DNA from: Paraburkholderia diazotrophica
GTDB lineage: Bacteria; Pseudomonadota; Gammaproteobacteria; Burkholderiales; Burkholderiaceae
Direction of reading: 5' to 3'
Assembly: GCF_900108945.1 (NCBI RefSeq)
Contig: NZ_FNYE01000014.1
Span: 1 to 64,000, forward strand
DNA length: 64,000 nucleotides
Below, in pieces: positions 25,032 to 32,816 of the stretch; positions within the stretch are counted from its first letter, which is position 1; each line of letters starts with the position of its first letter. Under the pieces are notes generated by a model, which saw only the letters and a list, made by a program, of their open reading frames with translations, had not been told where the DNA came from and made no database searches. The translations under genes were made by a program, and so were the position numbers.

Positions 25032-26225
25032 TCAACCGCGGAACAGCTTCCGCAAACGCTCGACAGCCTCTTCGAGCTTCGAATACGCGGTCGCATACGA
25101 CAGCCGGATGTACTCGCGCGGCTGGTACGAGCCGAAGTCCATGCCCGGCACGAGAACGACGCCCGCATCGTGCAGCATCGCCTTGGTCAGCGCGGCGCTG
25201 TCGCCCGCAGCCGGATGCGCGACGCTGCGGCAGTCGGCGTAGACGTAGAAGGCGCCGTCCGGCATGACGGGCACGGTGAAGCCCAGCGATTCGAGCGCGG
25301 GCGCGATGAAATCACGGCGGCGCTTGAACTCCATCCGGCGCGATTCGTAGATTGCGAGCGTTTCTGGCTCGAAGCAGGCAAGCGCCGCGTGCTGCGCGAG
25401 CGCCGATGCGCAGATGAACAGATTCTGCGCGAGCTTCTCGAACGCGCCGACGAGCGCCGGTGGCACCACGAGCCAGCCGAGCCGCCAGCCCGTCATGTTG
25501 AAGTACTTCGAAAAACTGTTGACGGTGACGACATCGTCGCCGAACGAAAGCGCCGACACGGGCGGTGCGTCATAGCTCAAGCCCTGATAGATCTCATCGA
25601 CGATCGTGAAGCCGCCGCGCGCGCGGACGGTCTCGACGATCCGCTTCAGTTCGGCAGGCTCGATCGACGTGCCCGTCGGATTCGACGGCGAAGCGAGCAG
25701 CACGCCGCGCGTGCGCTCGTTCCACAGACGCTCGACGTCGCTTGCCGTCAACTGGAACCGTTCGGCAGGGCCGCTCGGCACGAGCACCGGCTTGCCCTCG
25801 GCAGCGGCGACGAAATGGCGGTTGCACGGATAGCTCGGATCGGGCATCAGCACTTCGTCGTCGCGATCGACGAGCGCCGCGCACGCCAGCAGCAACGCCG
25901 CCGACGCGCCCGCCGTCACGACGATCCGCGCCGGATCGACGTCGAGTCCATACGCATGCTTGTAGTGCCCGGCGATCGCGTCGCGCAGCGCATGAACGCC
26001 AAGCGCGCTCGTGTATTGGGTGACGCCGCGCCGCAACGCTTCCGTCGCGGCCTCGATGACGGGCTCCGGCGCCGTGAAGTCCGGCTCGCCGATACCCATA
26101 TGGATGATGTCGCGCCCCGCGCGCTCCAGCAGCGCCGCTTCCTTGGCCAGTTCCATCACGTAGAACGGCTGGATCGCGTCGACGCGCGCGGCCAGTTTCA
26201 CGAGGGGTTCGGTGATGCTGTTCAT
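25032..26225 (-). CDS. PLP-dependent class I/II aminotransferase
   Basis: A 397-aa fold-type I aminotransferase. The landmarks are MGIGEPDFTAPEPV, TAGASAALLLA (phosphate loop), PDPSYPCNRHF, SPSNPTGT, VDEIYQG and the PLP lysine in VNSFSKYFNMTGWRLGW. The C-terminal substrate Arg is in YIRLSYA. It belongs to the aspartate/alanine-type group, but the amino donor cannot be told from sequence. The ATG at 26225 gives MNSITEPLVKLAARV; ten further codons upstream are possible. It is transcribed in the same direction as nusB, but a strong terminator separates them, so it has its own promoter. Confidence 0.88.
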   Translation of the reverse strand: MNSITEPLVKLAARVDAIQPFYVMELAKEAALLERAGRDIIHMGIGEPDFTAPEPVIEAATEALRRGVTQYTSALGVHALRDAIAGHYKHAYGLDVDPARIVVTAGASAALLLACAALVDRDDEVLMPDPSYPCNRHFVAAAEGKPVLVPSGPAERFQLTASDVERLWNERTRGVLLASPSNPTGTSIEPAELKRIVETVRARGGFTIVDEIYQGLSYDAPPVSALSFGDDVVTVNSFSKYFNMTGWRLGWLVVPPALVGAFEKLAQNLFICASALAQHAALACFEPETLAIYESRRMEFKRRRDFIAPALESLGFTVPVMPDGAFYVYADCRSVAHPAAGDSAALTKAMLHDAGVVLVPGMDFGSYQPREYIRLSYATAYSKLEEAVERLRKLFRG

Positions 26226-26277
26226 TCGATGAGTCCAGTTCAAACAGGAACGCAAAGTCAGCTGCGCAAAAACAAAA

Positions 26278-26303
26278 GCGGGCCCGCGTTATGCCGGGCC
26301 CGC
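26278..26303 (-). terminator. Intrinsic terminator of the rib-nusB operon
   Basis: Stem GCGGGCCCG / CGGGCCCGC on the minus strand followed by TTTTGTTTTT, about 30 bases after the nusB stop. Confidence 0.9.
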
Positions 26304-26334
26304 CTGCATCAGCGATGACAGAAGCCAGCCACGC

Positions 26335-26772
26335 TTACTGCTTGCGAGCGGCCGCCTGCGTCTCGGCGACGCGCAGTTTTGCCGAAAGCTTGTCCAGCAC
26401 GCCGTTCACGTACTTGTAGCCGTCTGCGCCGCCGAAGGTCTTCGCCAGTTCCACGGCCTCGTTGATGACGACGCGATACGGAATGTCGACCTGATTCTTC
26501 AGCTCGTAGGCCGCGACCAGTAGCACTGCGCGTTCGACAGGCGACAGCTGGTCGATCGGGCGGTCGAGGCACGGTGTGAGATCGGCGGTCAGTGCTTCCG
26601 AATCGCGGATCACGCCATGCAGGATAGCGTCCAGATGCTCGTGGTCGGCCTTGTCGAAACCCTGGGCACCACGCAGCTGCGCGTCGATTTCACCTGCCGG
26701 CGAACCCGACAGCAGCCACTGATAAAGCCCCTGCGTGGCCAGTTCGCGGGAGCGTCGGCGTGCGCTCTTCAT
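26335..26772 (-). CDS. nusB: Transcription antitermination factor NusB
   Basis: A 145-aa all-helical RNA-binding protein that works with NusE/S10 on boxA RNA in rRNA antitermination. The N-terminal Arg-rich KSARRRSRELATQGLYQWLL and the C-terminal IPYRVVINEAVELAKTFGG ... YKYVNGVLDKL are diagnostic. Its ATG overlaps the stop of ribH (ATGA, four bases), the classical ribH-nusB coupling. It is the last gene of the riboflavin block, ended by the hairpin at 26278. Confidence 0.97.
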   Translation of the reverse strand: MKSARRRSRELATQGLYQWLLSGSPAGEIDAQLRGAQGFDKADHEHLDAILHGVIRDSEALTADLTPCLDRPIDQLSPVERAVLLVAAYELKNQVDIPYRVVINEAVELAKTFGGADGYKYVNGVLDKLSAKLRVAETQAAARKQ

Positions 26773-27287
26773 GCCCGTTCCTCTTCGTCGTCCTCGTCTT
26801 CGCCTTCTTCGTCCTCGTCGCCGTCCAGCTGTTCGAGCGCGACCGCGAGGTTCGCCATTTCGACAGCGGTGCGCGCCGCGTCACGGCCTTTCTCGGTCAT
26901 GCGCGCGACGGCCTGTTCGTCCGTTTCGGTCGTCAGCACGGCGTTCGCGACGGGAATGCCGAAGTCGAGCGCGATGCGCGAGATGCCCGCGCCGCTTTCG
27001 TTCGACACGAGTTCGAAGTGATACGTCTCGCCGCGGATGACCGCGCCGAGCGCGATCAGCGCGTCGAACTGACCGCTTTCCGCGAGCTTCTGAAGCGCAA
27101 GGGGGATTTCCAGCGCGCCCGGCACGGTGACGAGCAGCACGTCTTCGCCCGTCACGCCGAGGCGTTCGAGTTCTTCGATGCATGCGTCAGCGAGGCCGTT
27201 GCAGACGGGCTCGTTAAAGCGCGATTGGACGATGCCGATGCGCAGACCGTCGCCGTCGAGATTCGGTTGGTATTGTCCGATTTCCAT
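26769..27287 (-). CDS. ribH: 6,7-dimethyl-8-ribityllumazine synthase RibH
   Basis: A 172-aa enzyme that condenses the ribityl-uracil amine with dihydroxybutanone phosphate, the penultimate riboflavin step; it forms pentamers or icosahedral shells. Diagnostic segments are IVQSRFNEPVCNGL, VPGALEIPLALQKLA, ALGAVIRGETYHFELVSNES (in parts) and GIPVANAVLTTET. The C-terminus carries an unusually acidic tail of about 20 Asp/Glu residues (DGDEDEEGEDEDDEEER) beyond the enzyme fold. It is coupled to nusB and lies 89 bases downstream of ribBA. Confidence 0.97.
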   Translation of the reverse strand: MEIGQYQPNLDGDGLRIGIVQSRFNEPVCNGLADACIEELERLGVTGEDVLLVTVPGALEIPLALQKLAESGQFDALIALGAVIRGETYHFELVSNESGAGISRIALDFGIPVANAVLTTETDEQAVARMTEKGRDAARTAVEMANLAVALEQLDGDEDEEGEDEDDEEERA

Positions 27288-27328
27288 ATGAGGTCCGTAA
27301 TGTGTTGGTTAAGCGCAGGTTAGCGAAA

Positions 27329-27358
27329 ACTGAGCGGTAACTGAGCGGTAACTGAGCG
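27329..27358. repeat. 11-bp tandem repeat between ribH and ribBA
   Basis: ACTGAGCGGTA is present twice in direct tandem, plus an eight-base partial third copy, inside the 89-base ribBA-ribH gap. It looks like a replication-slippage repeat. Confidence 0.85.
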
Positions 27359-27376
27359 TGAAAGCGGTTGAAGCGT

Positions 27377-28513
27377 TCAGCAGTTTTGCGGCTTTTCGGC
27401 CGCGCTGCCCGGCATCGGTACGAAGCCGGTCACTTCGAGCCCGTAGCCGGACATGCTGCCCAGCTTTCGCGGGGTCGACAACACCTGCATCTTGCCGACA
27501 CCGAGTTCGCGCAGAATCTGCGCGCCGATGCCATACGTCTTGAAGTCCACCGGGCGGCGCTTGAGCGCCTCGGCCCGGCTCTTTTCGTCGAATGCCTTGA
27601 ATACGTCGATCAGATGATCTTTCGAGTCGCCGCAATTGAGCAGCACGATCACGCCGTGATCGCGCTCGGCGATTTCCTTCATTGCTGCGTCGAGCGTCCA
27701 CGAGTGCGTGGAGCGGCCCACTTCGAGCAGGTCCAGCACCGACAGCGGCTCGTGCACCCGCACGAGCGTTTCGCGGTCGGGCGTGGGCGTGCCGCGCACC
27801 AGCGCCATATGCGGCTGGCCGCTCGGCTGGTCCAGATACATGACCGCGCGGAACGGGCCGTGCACGGTCTGCATCGTGCGTTCACACACGCGCTCGACGA
27901 TCGATTCCGTGCGGCTGCGATAGTGGATCAGGTCGGCGATCGTACCGATCTTCAGGCCGTGTTCTTGCGCGAACGTCATCAGGTCGGGCAGGCGGGCCAT
28001 CGTGCCGTCGTCCTTGATGATTTCGCAGATCACCGCGGCGGGCGTGAGCCCCGCCAGCGCCGTGAAATCGCAGCCGGCTTCCGTGTGACCGGCGCGCACC
28101 AGCACGCCGCCCGGCTGCGCCATGATCGGAAACACGTGGCCCGGCTGGACGATGTCCTCGGTGCGCGCGTTCGCCGCGACAGCCGTGGCGATGGTATGCG
28201 CGCGGTCCGCCGCCGAAATACCCGTCGTGACGCCTTCGGCTGCTTCGATGCTGACCGTAAATGCGGTGCCGTACTGCGTGCCGTTGCGGTGCGTCATCAG
28301 CGGCAGGTTCAACAGCTTGCAGCGTTCCTGCGTGAGCGTCAGACAGATCAGGCCACGGCCGTAACGAGCCATGAAGTTGATCGCTTCCGGCGTGATGAAT
28401 TCTGCTGCGATGACGAGGTCGCCCTCGTTTTCGCGGTCTTCTTCGTCGACAAGAATCACCATCCGGCCAGCTTTGAGCTCGGCGATGATTTCAAGGGTGG
28501 AGGCGAGGGTCAT
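27377..28513 (-). CDS. ribBA: DHBP synthase with degenerate GTP cyclohydrolase II domain (RibBX type)
   Basis: A 378-aa fusion. Residues 1 to about 205 are a complete 3,4-dihydroxy-2-butanone 4-phosphate synthase (VDEEDRENEGDL acidic loop, RYGRGLICLTLT, STHGRT-equivalent region AGHTEAGCDFTALAGL). The second half aligns in position with GTP cyclohydrolase II but lacks the CLTGD...RCDCG zinc-cysteine motif. Only the later TYGIGAQILRELGV segment of that fold is kept. GTP cyclohydrolase activity is therefore unlikely, and a separate ribA should exist elsewhere. Such RibBX-type fusions are known in Proteobacteria. No FMN riboswitch is visible upstream. Confidence 0.9.
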   Translation of the reverse strand: MTLASTLEIIAELKAGRMVILVDEEDRENEGDLVIAAEFITPEAINFMARYGRGLICLTLTQERCKLLNLPLMTHRNGTQYGTAFTVSIEAAEGVTTGISAADRAHTIATAVAANARTEDIVQPGHVFPIMAQPGGVLVRAGHTEAGCDFTALAGLTPAAVICEIIKDDGTMARLPDLMTFAQEHGLKIGTIADLIHYRSRTESIVERVCERTMQTVHGPFRAVMYLDQPSGQPHMALVRGTPTPDRETLVRVHEPLSVLDLLEVGRSTHSWTLDAAMKEIAERDHGVIVLLNCGDSKDHLIDVFKAFDEKSRAEALKRRPVDFKTYGIGAQILRELGVGKMQVLSTPRKLGSMSGYGLEVTGFVPMPGSAAEKPQNC

Positions 28514-28570
28514 GTTGGCGAGAAGTTTGGGAAAGCGCGTATTTTACGCCACGCCGCCCCACAAGTCGCC

Positions 28571-28598
28571 CGTCCGAACGGCATATGCCGTCCGGACG
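28571..28598. repeat. Inverted repeat between ribE and ribBA
   Basis: Arms CGTCCGAACGGCAT / ATGCCGTCCGGACG, 14 bases each with one mismatch and no spacer. There is no U-tract on either strand, so it is more likely an RNA processing or stability element, or chance, than a terminator. Confidence 0.5.
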
Positions 28599-28640
28599 AA
28601 TGTCCAGCCGCGTTCCCGTACGCGAGACTGGAAGGCGAAA

Positions 28641-29255
28641 TTACTTCGGTGCGTTGAGCATCCGCTCGACGTAGCGCGCGATCAGGTCGATCTCCAGATT
28701 CACCTGCGTGCCTTCCTTCAACGCCTTCAGCGTGGTCACTTCAACCGTATGCGGAATCAGATTGATCGAAAACTCGCAGCCGTCGTCGCGGTCCGTCACC
28801 GAGTTCACGGTGAGGCTCACGCCGTTCACGGTGATCGAGCCCTTGTACGCCAGATACCTGCCGATCTCGCGCGGCGCGAGCACGCGCAGCTCGTGCGATT
28901 CGCCGACGCGCGCAAAGCGCGTCACCGTGCCGAGGCCGTCCACATGGCCCGATACGATATGGCCGCCCAGCCGGTCGTGCGAGCGCAGCGCCTTTTCCAG
29001 GTTCACTTCGCCCGTATCGGCCAGGCCCGCCGTGCGGTTCAGGCTTTCTCGCGAGACGTCCACGTCGAACGAGGTCGACGTCTTTTCGATCACGGTCATG
29101 CAGGCGCCCTGGATCGCGATGCTGTCGCCCAATTGCACGTCCTCCAGATCGAGGCCGCCCGCGTCGACGGCCAGGCGTACGCCCGCGTCCGGTTCGCTGC
29201 CGAGCGGCTTTATCGATGCGATGCGGCCGACAGCCGCGACAATTCCCGTAAACAT
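28641..29255 (-). CDS. ribE: Riboflavin synthase alpha subunit RibE
   Basis: A 204-aa enzyme that dismutates two lumazines to riboflavin. It consists of two tandem lumazine-binding barrels: MFTGIVAAVG start, GDSIAIQGACMTV and NLEKALRSHDRLGGHIVSGHVDG in the first to the linker, then GSITVNGVSLTVNSV and INLIPHTVEVTTL in the second. A C-terminal helix (DLIARYVERML) holds the trimer. Length is standard. It sits 24 bases after ribD in the hemL-ribD-ribE-ribBA-ribH-nusB run on one strand. Confidence 0.97.
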   Translation of the reverse strand: MFTGIVAAVGRIASIKPLGSEPDAGVRLAVDAGGLDLEDVQLGDSIAIQGACMTVIEKTSTSFDVDVSRESLNRTAGLADTGEVNLEKALRSHDRLGGHIVSGHVDGLGTVTRFARVGESHELRVLAPREIGRYLAYKGSITVNGVSLTVNSVTDRDDGCEFSINLIPHTVEVTTLKALKEGTQVNLEIDLIARYVERMLNAPK

Positions 29256-29279
29256 CGTGTCGTTTCCTATATCTATCGG

Positions 29280-30401
29280 TCAGTGTCCGGGCGGCTTTGG
29301 CATCAGGCGCGCGAGAATTCGCACGTCGCTGCCGATCCGGTCCACGGCATGAAATTCGAGTTGCGTGCGTGCGTCGAGCGAACCCGGCGCGGCAAGATTG
29401 AACATGCTCATCGAGTCGTTGCCGAGCAGGCTCGGCGCGAGATAGACGAGCAGCTCGTCGACGCAGCCTTCGCGCAACAGCGATCCGTTCAGCTTGTAGC
29501 CCGCTTCCACGTGCAGCTCATTGACTTCGCGCTTGCCGAGCTCTTCCAGCATCTTCGGCAGGTCGACTTTTCCGTTTTCGTTCGCAAGTGGCACGATTTC
29601 GGCGCCGCGATCGTGCAGCGCGGCGGCGCGCTCTTCGAGAAGCGGCGTGAGCCGGCTGCAGAAGATCAGTGTCGGCGCGCCAGCGAGAATCTGCGCGTCG
29701 GGCGGCACCTCGAGCTGGCTGTCGATCAGCACGCGGTGCGGCTGTCGCGGCGTATCGACGGCGCGCACGGTCATGCGCGGATTGTCTTCCTTCACGGTAC
29801 CGATGCCTGTCAGGATCGCCGACGCGCGGGCGCGCCATGCGTGGCCGTCGTTGCGCGCCGCCTCTCCCGTGATCCATTGGCTCTCGCCCGACGGCAAGCC
29901 TGTGCGCCCATCGAGCGATGCCGCCACCTTCATCCGCACCCACGGGCGGCCGCGCGTCATCCGCGACACGAAGCCGATGTTCAGTTCGCGCGCTTCCGCT
30001 TCGAGCAGCCCGCAGCGCACTTCGATGCCCACGTCGCGCAGCATCGACAGGCCGCGTCCCGACACGCGCGGATTCGGGTCTTCCATCGCGGCGACCACGC
30101 GCGCAACTTTCGCTTCAATCAGCGCGTTCGCGCACGGCGGCGTGCGGCCGAAGTGGCTGCACGGTTCGAGCGTCACATAAGCAGTCGCGCCGCGCGGATC
30201 GTTGCCGCGCTTGCGTGCGTCCTTCAGCGCCTGGATTTCCGCATGATCGTGACCGGCGGGCTGCGTGTAGCCTTCGCCGATCACCTCGCCGTTCTTCACC
30301 AGCACGCAGCCGACACGCGGATTCGGGTCGGTCGTGTACAGGCCGCGCCAGGCGAGGGCCAACGCGCGCTCCATGTGGACGAAATCGGTCTGCGAGAACA
30401 T
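29280..30401 (-). CDS. ribD: Bifunctional riboflavin deaminase/reductase RibD
   Basis: A 373-aa two-domain enzyme. The N-terminal deaminase domain (to about residue 150) has the zinc site HAEIQALKDA and LEPCSHFGRTPPCANAL. The C-terminal domain is the NADPH-dependent 5-amino-6-ribosylamino-uracil phosphate reductase (PWVRMKVAASLDGRTGLPSG, ITGEAARNDGHAWRARASAI in parts, EAGYKLNGSLLREGCVDEL). It carries out the second and third riboflavin steps. Start at 30401, only 39 bases after the hemL stop, which suggests that hemL and the rib genes share transcription. Confidence 0.96.
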   Translation of the reverse strand: MFSQTDFVHMERALALAWRGLYTTDPNPRVGCVLVKNGEVIGEGYTQPAGHDHAEIQALKDARKRGNDPRGATAYVTLEPCSHFGRTPPCANALIEAKVARVVAAMEDPNPRVSGRGLSMLRDVGIEVRCGLLEAEARELNIGFVSRMTRGRPWVRMKVAASLDGRTGLPSGESQWITGEAARNDGHAWRARASAILTGIGTVKEDNPRMTVRAVDTPRQPHRVLIDSQLEVPPDAQILAGAPTLIFCSRLTPLLEERAAALHDRGAEIVPLANENGKVDLPKMLEELGKREVNELHVEAGYKLNGSLLREGCVDELLVYLAPSLLGNDSMSMFNLAAPGSLDARTQLEFHAVDRIGSDVRILARLMPKPPGH

Positions 30402-30440
30402 CGGTTTGGCGTTATCCGTTCAAGGTTTCGTCAACGCGGT

Positions 30441-31721
30441 TCACGCGAGCGACTTGAATGCGCCGCGCGCGGCATCGATGGTCGCGTCGATGATCGCGTC
30501 GTCGTGCGCGCTCGACACGAAGCCTGCCTCGTACGCGGAAGGCGCGAAGTACACGCCCGCATCCAGCATCTTGTGGAAGAACGCGTTGAAGCGCGGTACG
30601 TCGCAGCGCGAGATTTCCGCGAAGCTGCCCGGCACGTTCGCCGAAAAGTACAGGCCGAACATGCCGCCGACGGAATCCGCCGTGAACGGTACGTTCGCTT
30701 CGCGCGCGGTTTCAATGAGGCCGTGCACGAGACGCGTCGTTTGACGCGAGAGCGTGTCGTAGAAGCCCGGCGCCTGGATCAGTTGCAGCGTCTTGAGACC
30801 CGCCGCGACCGCGATGGGGTTGCCCGACAGCGTGCCCGCCTGGTAGACGCCGCCGAGCGGCGCGAGATGGGCCATGATGTCGCGCCGTCCGCCGAACGCC
30901 GCTGCCGGCATGCCGCCGCCGATCACCTTGCCGAGACACGTGAGGTCCGGCGTGATGCCATACAGTTGCTGTGCGCCGCCCAGCGCGACGCGGAACCCGC
31001 ACATCACTTCGTCGAAGATCAGCACCGAGCCGTATTCGGTGCAGAGGCGGCGCAGCGCGCCCAGGAACTCCGGCGTCGCGCGCACGAGGTTCATGTTGCC
31101 CGCCACCGGCTCGACGATCACGGAAGCGATCTCGTTGCCGAACGCCTTGAATGCCTCTTCGAGCGCCGCGACGTTGTTGTATTCGAGCACAGTGGTGTGC
31201 TTCGCGATATCGACGGGCACGCCCGCCGACGTCGGATTGCCGAACGTCAGCAGGCCCGAGCCTGCCTTCACGAGCAGGCTGTCCGCGTGGCCGTGGTAGC
31301 AGCCCTCGAACTTGACGATGCGGCTGCGGTTCGTGAAGCCGCGCGCGAGGCGCAGCGCGCTCATCGTCGCTTCCGTGCCGCTCGACACCATCCGCACCTG
31401 TTCCATCGAAGGCACGAGCTTGCAGATTTCCTCGGCGATCTCGACCTCGGCTTGCGTCGGTGCGCCGAACGAGAAGCCGTTAACCAGCACTCGTTGCACG
31501 GCCTCCAGCACCTCAGGATGCACATGGCCGACGATCATCGGCCCCCACGAGCCGATGTAGTCGATATAGCGCTTGCCCTCAACGTCCCAGAAATACGCGC
31601 CTTGCGAGCGTTCGATGAAGCGCGGCGTGCCGCCGACCGAACGGAAGGCGCGCACGGGCGAGTTGACGCCGCCCGGAATGGTTTTCTGGGCGCGGTCGAA
31701 GAGTTCTTGATTGCTGGACAT
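30441..31721 (-). CDS. hemL: Glutamate-1-semialdehyde 2,1-aminomutase HemL
   Basis: A 426-aa class III PLP enzyme that makes 5-aminolevulinate by the C5 haem pathway. Features are QKTIPGGVNSPVRAFRSVGG at the start, SSGTEATMSALRLAR, FEGCYHGHADSLLVKAGSG in parts, FDEVMCGFR, the PLP lysine in CLGKVIGGGMPAAAFGG, and GTLSGNPIAVAAGL. The ATG at 31721 begins MSSNQELF, the usual start; the frame runs 40 codons further upstream without conservation. It precedes ribD closely, linking haem and flavin genes. Confidence 0.96.
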   Translation of the reverse strand: MSSNQELFDRAQKTIPGGVNSPVRAFRSVGGTPRFIERSQGAYFWDVEGKRYIDYIGSWGPMIVGHVHPEVLEAVQRVLVNGFSFGAPTQAEVEIAEEICKLVPSMEQVRMVSSGTEATMSALRLARGFTNRSRIVKFEGCYHGHADSLLVKAGSGLLTFGNPTSAGVPVDIAKHTTVLEYNNVAALEEAFKAFGNEIASVIVEPVAGNMNLVRATPEFLGALRRLCTEYGSVLIFDEVMCGFRVALGGAQQLYGITPDLTCLGKVIGGGMPAAAFGGRRDIMAHLAPLGGVYQAGTLSGNPIAVAAGLKTLQLIQAPGFYDTLSRQTTRLVHGLIETAREANVPFTADSVGGMFGLYFSANVPGSFAEISRCDVPRFNAFFHKMLDAGVYFAPSAYEAGFVSSAHDDAIIDATIDAARGAFKSLA

Positions 31722-31930
31722 GAGCGTTGGACCTGCTTGGGTTGGGCTCGCGCGCCGAATGGCTGCAACACGCGCGAGTGCGGTACAAGGGCGGTATCGA
31801 TGCGCTGCGAACGGGCACGCGTAAGCATGCAACGAACGCACGACCGTAAGAATGACCTCACGAAATTGTACCGGAGTCGTGTGGAATCGGCCGTGAGCGG
31901 GAAGGCGTGGCGGGGCGCTGCCTTATGCGT

Positions 31931-32599
31931 TCAGGTGTCGCCGCCGCGCTTGCCGCCCGGGTTGCGACCCGAGTTGCCGCCGTTATTGCCTTCGCCGTCG
32001 CCGGGCGCGCTGCCTGGGCGCTTTGCCTTGTTGAAGTACATCGCGACCCGCGCCGCCCGTTTGCCGGCAGCGGCCTTGTTCGCTTCGCTCCACGCTTGCG
32101 TCGCTTGCTCTTTCGTCGATTTCGCCGGTTCGTCCGCACGCTGTGCGACGGCAGGCCGCGCACGCTTGCCCGTCCGTTCGAGCCAGCGCTTTTCGAGCGC
32201 GCCCTCGGCGATCGGCTTGATCGAGATGCCTGAGGTTTGTGCGTCCCACGTCTGGACGGAGAAAGGGTGATGGCGCAGTTCGTCGCGGGAGATCACGACT
32301 TCACGATGCGCATCGACGAGATAGTCGTACACGAAGTCGATGCACAGCCGGTAGCCGCGCTTCCTGGTTGCGTCGGGCACTTCGTATGGCGCGCGCGTCA
32401 CGTAGCCCGACGCGAACACGCCCTTGGGCTCCAGCGTCACTCGATGAATGAATACGCGGTCGCCCGGCACGATGCTGCGCGAAAAGCCGCAGCCCCAGAC
32501 GTCGGTGACGGCTTCGCCCGCCGCGACGCGCTTTGCCACGTCCGGCAGTTCGGGCCACGGCCACTTCCTGGGGCTCCAGATCAGCAGAAAGGCGGTCAT
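31931..32599 (-). CDS. EVE/PUA-like domain protein with disordered basic tail
   Basis: A 222-aa protein. Residues 1 to about 145 resemble the EVE-like PUA superfamily domain found fused to HNH or Mrr-type nucleases: FLLIWSPRKWPW at the start, WGCGFSRSIVPGDRVFIHR, a GVFASGYVTRAPYE strand and a C-terminal WDAQTSGISI. Such domains bind modified bases in DNA or RNA. Here it is free-standing. The remaining 75 residues are Ala/Lys/Arg then Gly/Asn-rich and probably disordered, ending GGKRGGDT. There is no nuclease or methylase gene beside it. It lies 209 bases beyond hemL on the same strand. The assignment is by pattern and moderately certain. Confidence 0.6.
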   Translation of the reverse strand: MTAFLLIWSPRKWPWPELPDVAKRVAAGEAVTDVWGCGFSRSIVPGDRVFIHRVTLEPKGVFASGYVTRAPYEVPDATRKRGYRLCIDFVYDYLVDAHREVVISRDELRHHPFSVQTWDAQTSGISIKPIAEGALEKRWLERTGKRARPAVAQRADEPAKSTKEQATQAWSEANKAAAGKRAARVAMYFNKAKRPGSAPGDGEGNNGGNSGRNPGGKRGGDT

Positions 32600-32816
32600 C
32601 TGCGTGGAATGTCTGAGTGGAAGAAACTGGAAGGAACGGATGGCCAGCTTAACCGATAAGGCGGAGAAGGCGTGTTTCCAGCGCGAGCAAGGACCGCGTC
32701 AAACGTGGCGATATTTAACGTCGGTTACAATCTCAGGCCGTATCCGCGACCCCGCACGGTCCGCTGGATCGCCGCCCATCGGCCGGTCTTTGCGTGTCGC
32801 TTCTCACTGGAATCCC

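Noticed and set aside
24873..26318. 481-codon plus-strand frame
   Set aside because: Mirror frame of the aminotransferase at 25032-26225.
28514..28640. FMN riboswitch upstream of ribBA
   Set aside because: The conserved RFN sequence blocks are not present; only an inverted repeat is seen. The same holds for the gap before ribD.
28371..32270. Open frame of about 1,300 codons on the plus strand
   Set aside because: It is antisense to ribE, ribD, hemL and the EVE-like gene. Its Arg/His/Ala-rich translation has no domain and results from the high-GC codon bias of the real genes.
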